From Pseudomonadota bacterium (GTDB lineage: Bacteria; Pseudomonadota; Alphaproteobacteria; Reyranellales; Reyranellaceae), in contig JAEZIF010000191.1 in NCBI GenBank assembly GCA_023416135.1, positions 1 to 8,767 of the forward strand: DNA of 8,767 bases. Direction: 5' to 3'. A model generated the notes under the pieces. It had not been told where the DNA came from and ran no database searches. It was given only the letters and a program-made list of their open reading frames with translations. A program made the translations under genes and the position numbers. Positions 5,490 to 8,767 of this stretch are shown piece by piece. The number at the start of each line of letters is the position of its first letter. The first letter of the stretch is position 1.

Positions 5490-5857
5490 GCGAACAGCTC
5501 ATGATCCTGATCGCCGGGCCCTATCGCTCCGGCACCAACGACGATCCCGCGCTGATCCAGCGCAACGTCGACGCCATGGAGGAGACGGCGCTGAAAGTGT
5601 TTCGCCGCGGCCATCTGCCGGTGCTCGGCGAATGGTTCGCCCTGCCGCTCCTGAAGCATGCCGGCTCGAAGAAGACCGGCGATGCGGTGTTCGACGAGAT
5701 ATTCCATCCCGTGGCGCGCGAGCTGGTCGGCAAATGCGACGGCGTGCCGCGCATCGGCGGGCCGTCGGCGGGAGCCGACGACATGGTCGCGACCGGGGAG
5801 CGGCTGGGCAAGCGCATCTTCCGCGACCTGTCGGAGATCCCCGAGCGCAAGCGCTGA
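5486..5857 (+). CDS. DUF4406 protein, nucleoside 2-deoxyribosyltransferase-like
   Basis: This is a 123-residue protein of the DUF4406 group, a branch of the nucleoside 2-deoxyribosyltransferase / SLOG-like fold. LIAGPYRSG (8-16) is the first strand and ligand loop. GHLPVLGEWFALPLL (42-56) is the second strand and loop. CDGVPRIGGPSAGADDMV (84-101) matches the family CDaVxRxxGxSxGADxMV block that holds the nucleotide-binding Asp and Gly residues. LGKRIF (107-112) is the last strand. In true deoxyribosyltransferases this region is DSGTAxELG, with a catalytic Glu. Here it is GPSAGADD, so base exchange cannot be assumed. The GTG start at 5486 is supported by GGAGG 7 nt upstream. It lies between a hydrolase and an MFS permease, with a 4-bp overlap upstream and a 3-bp gap downstream. 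A role in recognising or cleaving a nucleotide-like small molecule is conceivable. The function is unknown. Confidence 0.78.
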   Translation: MSEQLMILIAGPYRSGTNDDPALIQRNVDAMEETALKVFRRGHLPVLGEWFALPLLKHAGSKKTGDAVFDEIFHPVARELVGKCDGVPRIGGPSAGADDMVATGERLGKRIFRDLSEIPERKR

Positions 5858-5860
5858 GCG

Positions 5861-7090
5861 ATGCGCAGCCCGTTCGCCATGGCGGTCAACGCGCTCGGCA
5901 TCACCCAGATCACGGCGTGGGGCACCAGCTTCTATTGCCTGGGCGTGCTGGCCAAGCCGATCGCGGCGGAGACCGGCTGGGCCGTCAGCACGATCTTCCT
6001 GGGATTCAGCGTCGCGCTGGTGACGATGGGCGTGATCTCGACGTCGGTCGGCCGGCTGATCGACCGGGTGGGCGGTCGCATCGTCATGTCGGCCGGCACG
6101 GTGATCGTCTCGCTGGGGCTGCTCGCGCTGGCGCAGGTCCACGACGTCGCCACGTATTTCGCGGCCTGGGTGGTGGTGGGCATTGGCATGCGCTGCTGCC
6201 TTTACGACGCCGCCTTCGCCGCCCTGGTGCAGGTCGTGCCCGGTCGCGGGCGTCTGGCGATCTCCTATCTCACGCTCTACGGCGCCTATGCCTCGACGGT
6301 CTTCTGGGTGATCGGCCACTACCTCAACGAGGCTTATGGCTGGCGCGGCACGCTGATGCTGTTCGCCGCGATCAATCTCGTGATCTGCCTGCCGTTGAAC
6401 TGGCTCGGCCTTTCCCGACGCGAAACAGGAGCGGCAGCGCCGACGGCGAAGAGCGCCGCGTCGCCGTCCGAAGGACCCGCGCTGGAAGGCCGGCAGCGCC
6501 TTGTCGGCATCGCCCTCTTTGCCCTCATCATGTCGCTGAACGGCTTCGTGTTCGGCGTGATCTCGCTGCAGCTCGTGCCCCTGCTCGAGGCGGCCGGACT
6601 GGCCGGCGCGGTCGCCGTGTGGGTCGCCTCCCTGAAAGGCCACGGCCAGTTCGGCGGGCGGCTGGTCGAGATCTTTTTCGCCAAGAACCTGAAGGCCATG
6701 ACGGTGGCGCGTATCGCCATCGGCATCCTGCCGCCCTGCCTGGTGCTGCTGATGCTGGCGCAGGGCGAGCTGTGGCGGCTGGTCGCCTTCACCCTGCTGC
6801 TGGGCGCCTCGCAGGGCGTGATCACGATCGTGCGCGGCGCCGTGCCACTGGCGATGTTCGGCGCCGAAGGCTACGGCGCCGTTCTCGGCCTGATCGCCAC
6901 GCCGATCCTGCTGGTCAATGCCTTCTCGCCGGCGCTGTTCGCCCTGATCGTCGACCACATCGGCTGGCACAACGGCTTCTATGTGCTGTTGGCCTGCTCG
7001 ATCCTGACCTGGATCGCCATCGAGCTGATGTCGCGCTGGTACGAAGGCGCGCGAAACCCGACTTTGCCCGCCGGGGACAGGGCAAGTTGA
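5861..7090 (+). CDS. MFS transporter
   Basis: This 409-residue protein is a major facilitator with two six-helix halves joined by a hydrophilic Ala/Ser/Glu-rich loop (about 185-212). Motif A between TM2 and TM3 reads GRLIDRVGGRIVM (64-76). The N-terminal helices are near 8-30, 43-63, 77-92, 98-126, 135-152 and 163-183. The C-terminal half ends with ILTWIAIELMSRWYEG. MFGAEGYGAVLGLIATP (332-348) resembles the FGREGYGA block of alphaproteobacterial monocarboxylate/OFA-like MFS proteins, which mostly take up small organic acids, though drug exporters are also in the superfamily. It starts 3 bp after the DUF4406 stop, with no strong ribosome binding site. It is the last gene of the GST operon and may export or import the compound the other three act on. 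Confidence 0.92.
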   Translation: MRSPFAMAVNALGITQITAWGTSFYCLGVLAKPIAAETGWAVSTIFLGFSVALVTMGVISTSVGRLIDRVGGRIVMSAGTVIVSLGLLALAQVHDVATYFAAWVVVGIGMRCCLYDAAFAALVQVVPGRGRLAISYLTLYGAYASTVFWVIGHYLNEAYGWRGTLMLFAAINLVICLPLNWLGLSRRETGAAAPTAKSAASPSEGPALEGRQRLVGIALFALIMSLNGFVFGVISLQLVPLLEAAGLAGAVAVWVASLKGHGQFGGRLVEIFFAKNLKAMTVARIAIGILPPCLVLLMLAQGELWRLVAFTLLLGASQGVITIVRGAVPLAMFGAEGYGAVLGLIATPILLVNAFSPALFALIVDHIGWHNGFYVLLACSILTWIAIELMSRWYEGARNPTLPAGDRAS

Positions 7091-7106
7091 TCGGGGGAGG
7101 ACGCGA

Positions 7107-7141
7107 CGAGATTCTTCTCGCCCGTGGCCGCCGTGCGGCCA
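7107..7141 (+). terminator. Double GC-rich hairpin after the MFS gene, possible operon end
   Basis: CGAGA-ttct-TCTCG (7107-7120) is followed directly by the stronger TGGCCGC-cgt-GCGGCCA (7125-7141). They begin 17 bp after the MFS stop. No T-run follows, so the call as terminator is tentative. RNA stabilisation or a Rho-linked pause is equally possible. Confidence 0.4.
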
Positions 7142-7167
7142 GCCACCCGGACATGGCTGCCTTCTTT

Positions 7168-7196
7168 CGCAAAGCGGCGGCTCGGACGAGCTTGCG
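7168..7196 (+). other. Bulged inverted repeat upstream of the thioesterase pair
   Basis: CGCAA (7168-7172) pairs with TTGCG (7192-7196), and GCTCG (7180-7184) pairs with CGAGC (7187-7191), giving a 10-bp stem with a 7-nt one-sided bulge. It ends 33 bp before the first thioesterase ATG. It may be an operator, a leader structure or part of the end of the preceding operon. No clear -35/-10 pair is visible around it. Confidence 0.3.
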
Positions 7197-7229
7197 GTGC
7201 GGGTGGCGGCTTCGCTACGGTCCGCCCGC

Positions 7230-7745
7230 ATGAAATCACCACCCTACCCCATGATCGAACTCGATCTGTCGGCGCCGCTTGACCAGCATCGCGCCACCGT
7301 CCTGCCGGACTGGATCGACTGGAACGGCCACATGAACGTCGGCTACTACGTCGTGGCCTTCGACAAGGCGACCGACACGCTGTGCAACCAATTCGGCTGC
7401 AGCTGGGAGTATACGCGTGAGAAGATCGGCATGACCTTCGTGCTCGAAGCCCACGTCACCTACGACCGCGAGGTCAAGGAGGGCGATCCGCTGCGTATCA
7501 CCACGCAGATCCTCGACCACGACGCCAAACGGCTGCACTACATCCATTGCATGTACCACGGCAACGAGGGCTATCTCGCCGCCACCAACGAGCTGATGCT
7601 GATGAATATCGACTTCGAGACGCGTCGCTCGACGCCATGGCCCGAATGGGCGATCGAGCGGCTCGACAAGCTCGGCGCCGCGCACAGGACCCTGCCGGCG
7701 CCACCGCAGGCCGGCCGTCTCATCGGTATCAAGAGGAAGAAGTAG
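7230..7745 (+). CDS. Hotdog-fold acyl-CoA thioesterase, CdhB-like (copy A)
   Basis: This 171-residue single-domain hotdog protein belongs to the 4HBT-like thioesterases, which release CoA from small acyl-CoAs in the cytoplasm. The signature DWIDWNGHMNVGYYVVAFD (27-45) places D30 at the catalytic Asp position of 4HBT-type enzymes, with G33-H34-M35-N36 forming the loop after it. FVLEAHVTYDREVKEGDPL and GYLAATNELMLMNID are the central-helix and last-strand blocks. The closest known theme is the carnitine-pathway betainyl-CoA thioesterase, but no carnitine dehydrogenase or DUF849 gene is in view. ATG 7230 gives the same N-terminal length as copy B. An upstream GTG (7197) and a later ATG (7251) are less likely, and none has a good ribosome binding site. 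Copy B begins 3 bp after its stop. Confidence 0.87.
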   Translation: MKSPPYPMIELDLSAPLDQHRATVLPDWIDWNGHMNVGYYVVAFDKATDTLCNQFGCSWEYTREKIGMTFVLEAHVTYDREVKEGDPLRITTQILDHDAKRLHYIHCMYHGNEGYLAATNELMLMNIDFETRRSTPWPEWAIERLDKLGAAHRTLPAPPQAGRLIGIKRKK

Positions 7746-7748
7746 CGT

Positions 7749-8267
7749 ATGCTCGAGTCACTGCCCTACGAGTTGCCCGAACTGGTGACACGCGCGCCGC
7801 TCGATACCCACACCTCGAAGGTGCTGCCCGAATGGGTCGACTGGAACGGCCACATGAACGTCGCCTTCTACGTCACCGCCTTCGACCAGGCCTCGGGTGC
7901 CTTCATGCGCAACATGGGCCTGGGCCGACGCTACGTCGACGGCAAGCTCGGGATGACCTTCGTGCTGGAGACCCACGTCACCTACGATCGCGAGATGCGC
8001 GAGGGCGCGCCGATGCGCTTCACGACGCAGCTCCTCGCGCGCGACGCCAAGAAGGTCCACCTGTTCCACGAGATGCACCATGCCGAGCAGGGCTATCTCG
8101 CGGCGACCAACGAGACGATCGTGATGAACATCGACTACGCCAGCCGCCGCTCGGCGCCCTGGCCGGTCCCCGTGGCGGCGCGGCTGGAGGAACTGTGGCA
8201 AACGCACAAGGACCTCTCGCGGCCGGCCAAGGTCGGCCGGGTCATGGGGCTGTCTCGAAAGAACTGA
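7749..8267 (+). CDS. Hotdog-fold acyl-CoA thioesterase, CdhB-like (copy B)
   Basis: This 172-residue paralogue of the preceding gene shares the same blocks: VLPEWVDWNGHMNVAFYVTA (25-44, catalytic D31), GMTFVLETHVTYDRE and GYLAATNETIVMNID. Counted by hand, about 84 of 157 aligned residues from APLD to the end are identical. The most divergent stretch, MRNMGLGRRYVDG against the copy A segment CNQFGCSWEYTRE, lies in the region expected to line the acyl pocket, so the two may prefer different substrates or form a heteromer. ATG 7749 lies 3 bp after copy A, with AGAGG at 7732-7736 inside the end of copy A, 12 nt upstream and a little far. The two are almost surely one transcript. Its last 26 bp overlap the convergent AraC-type gene. 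Confidence 0.9.
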   Translation: MLESLPYELPELVTRAPLDTHTSKVLPEWVDWNGHMNVAFYVTAFDQASGAFMRNMGLGRRYVDGKLGMTFVLETHVTYDREMREGAPMRFTTQLLARDAKKVHLFHEMHHAEQGYLAATNETIVMNIDYASRRSAPWPVPVAARLEELWQTHKDLSRPAKVGRVMGLSRKN

Positions 8268-8634
8268 GGGTTCGGCGATAGGTGGTCGGCGTGATACCGG
8301 TCGCCTTGTGGAAAGCCGCGGTGAACGAGCTTGTTTCGCAGTAGCCGACCATCCGGCCGATATCCGTCACCGAAGGCGTGGGCTCGGCCAGCAGGCGCTT
8401 GGCATGCTCGATGCGACGGTTGCTGTGATAGCGATGCGGCGGCAGGCCAAGCGATCGCTTGAAGGCGCGGCAGAAATAGTACGGACTCAAGCGAGCCAGT
8501 TGCGCCAGCGTCGCCAGCGATATCGGCTCGGCGAGATGCTCTTCGATGTAGGCCGTGACGGCGCGCTGCTGCCAGGCCGCAAGACCGCCCTTCACAAGCA
8601 CCTCGCGCGCGATTCCATAGTCGACAACGGGCAT
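8242..8634 (-). CDS. AraC-type transcriptional regulator, DNA-binding domain only
   Basis: This 130-residue protein consists of little more than the AraC/XylS DNA-binding domain. The first HTH is near 38-62 (ISLATLAQLARLSPYYFCRA then FKRSLG). The second is near 88-112 (SVTDIGRMVGYCETSSFTAA), followed by the family end FHKATGITPTTYRR. Most AraC proteins are 250-320 residues with an N-terminal ligand domain, which is absent here. The 22-residue N-terminus is too short to bind an effector, like the MarA/SoxS/Rob-type short regulators whose level rather than ligand sets activity. The ATG at 8634 is supported by GGAGG 8 nt upstream, so the short form is not a truncation artefact. It converges on, and overlaps by 26 bp, the thioesterase pair. 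Whether it controls those genes is unknown. Confidence 0.92.
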   Translation of the reverse strand: MPVVDYGIAREVLVKGGLAAWQQRAVTAYIEEHLAEPISLATLAQLARLSPYYFCRAFKRSLGLPPHRYHSNRRIEHAKRLLAEPTPSVTDIGRMVGYCETSSFTAAFHKATGITPTTYRRTLSSFETAP

Positions 8635-8642
8635 GGATTCGA

Positions 8643-8647
8643 CCTCC
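8643..8647 (-). promoter_or_regulatory. Ribosome binding site confirming the short AraC-type start
   Basis: GGAGG on the minus strand lies 8 nt before the ATG at 8634. It supports a genuine 130-residue protein rather than the tail of a longer regulator. Confidence 0.7.
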
Positions 8648-8701
8648 GACGTTCGGGACGACGACAGACTATTCCTTCACAGGGTCACTTGGCGGATCAC
8701 A

Positions 8702-8724
8702 AAGGTATCGGGCGCACATACCTT
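8702..8724. promoter_or_regulatory. Perfect inverted repeat upstream of the AraC-type gene
   Basis: AAGGTAT (8702-8708) and ATACCTT (8718-8724) are exact reverse complements separated by 9 nt, a 23-bp dyad centred about 80 bp upstream of the AraC-type start. The size and position suit a dimeric repressor or activator site in the promoter. The protein that binds cannot be told from the sequence, and a neighbour beyond the right edge may share it. Confidence 0.45.
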
Positions 8725-8767
8725 GGTTTGGCGCAGCGTTCGGCCAGACAGGGCTTCGCCGCCGGGC

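Noticed and set aside
5405..7231. A 608-codon open frame on the minus strand
   Set aside because: It is antisense to the DUF4406 and MFS genes, very rich in Arg/Gln/His/Asp and without recognisable motifs. The plus-strand genes have clear family signatures.
7230..8267. Carnitine degradation operon
   Set aside because: The thioesterases resemble CdhB-type enzymes, but no carnitine dehydrogenase or DUF849 gene is present, and the AraC protein lacks the GATase-like domain of CdhR. The pathway was therefore not assigned.

Overview
This 8.8-kb, GC-rich window reads as ordinary chromosome of a free-living alphaproteobacterium. The Arg/Ala-rich protein composition, short intergenic gaps, GTG starts inside GTGA overlaps and the family mix (CurA-type reductase, GST, CdhB-like thioesterases, RcnB-like remnant) fit Rhodospirillales or Hyphomicrobiales relatives. 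That placement is an inference from style. No rRNA, tRNA, CRISPR array, transposase, integrase or phage gene was seen.

Layout. (1) Positions 1-808, minus strand: a small acyl carrier protein followed 23 bp later by the N-terminal 176 residues of an IlvD/Edd-family Fe-S dehydratase that runs off the left edge. (2) 1087-2112, minus: an NADPH-dependent CurA/PTGR-type double-bond reductase, with two small hairpins behind it. (3) 2182-2500, plus: a remnant that looks like a frameshifted RcnB-like secreted protein. Its 3' end overlaps the end of the convergent glycosyltransferase gene. (4) 2466-4018, minus: a MarR-family regulator whose stop overlaps the GTG start of a GT4 glycosyltransferase. (5) 4019-4094: a divergent, AT-rich control region carrying two near-identical 12-bp palindromes 20 bp apart, the probable MarR operator. 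(6) 4095-7090, plus: a tight four-gene run of glutathione S-transferase, alpha/beta hydrolase, DUF4406 protein and MFS permease. (7) 7091-7229: an intergenic stretch with three GC-rich hairpins. (8) 7230-8267, plus: two adjacent paralogous hotdog-fold acyl-CoA thioesterases. (9) 8242-8634, minus: a small AraC-type DNA-binding protein, convergent with the thioesterases. A perfect 7+7 inverted repeat lies upstream of it.

How they may work together. The clearest functional unit is the MarR-controlled divergon. MarR proteins commonly sense phenolic or other small aromatic ligands and repress a divergent detoxification operon. Here that operon holds a GST, an esterase-like hydrolase, a nucleotide-binding-like DUF4406 protein and an exporter or importer, so it looks like a xenobiotic or small-acid response module. 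The ACP-dehydratase pair and the thioesterase pair hint at further small-acid or acyl metabolism, but no substrate can be named from the sequence. I found no clearly new defence or mobile system. The best leads are the twin operator, the gene set it controls, the ACP/IlvD pairing and the broken RcnB-like gene.
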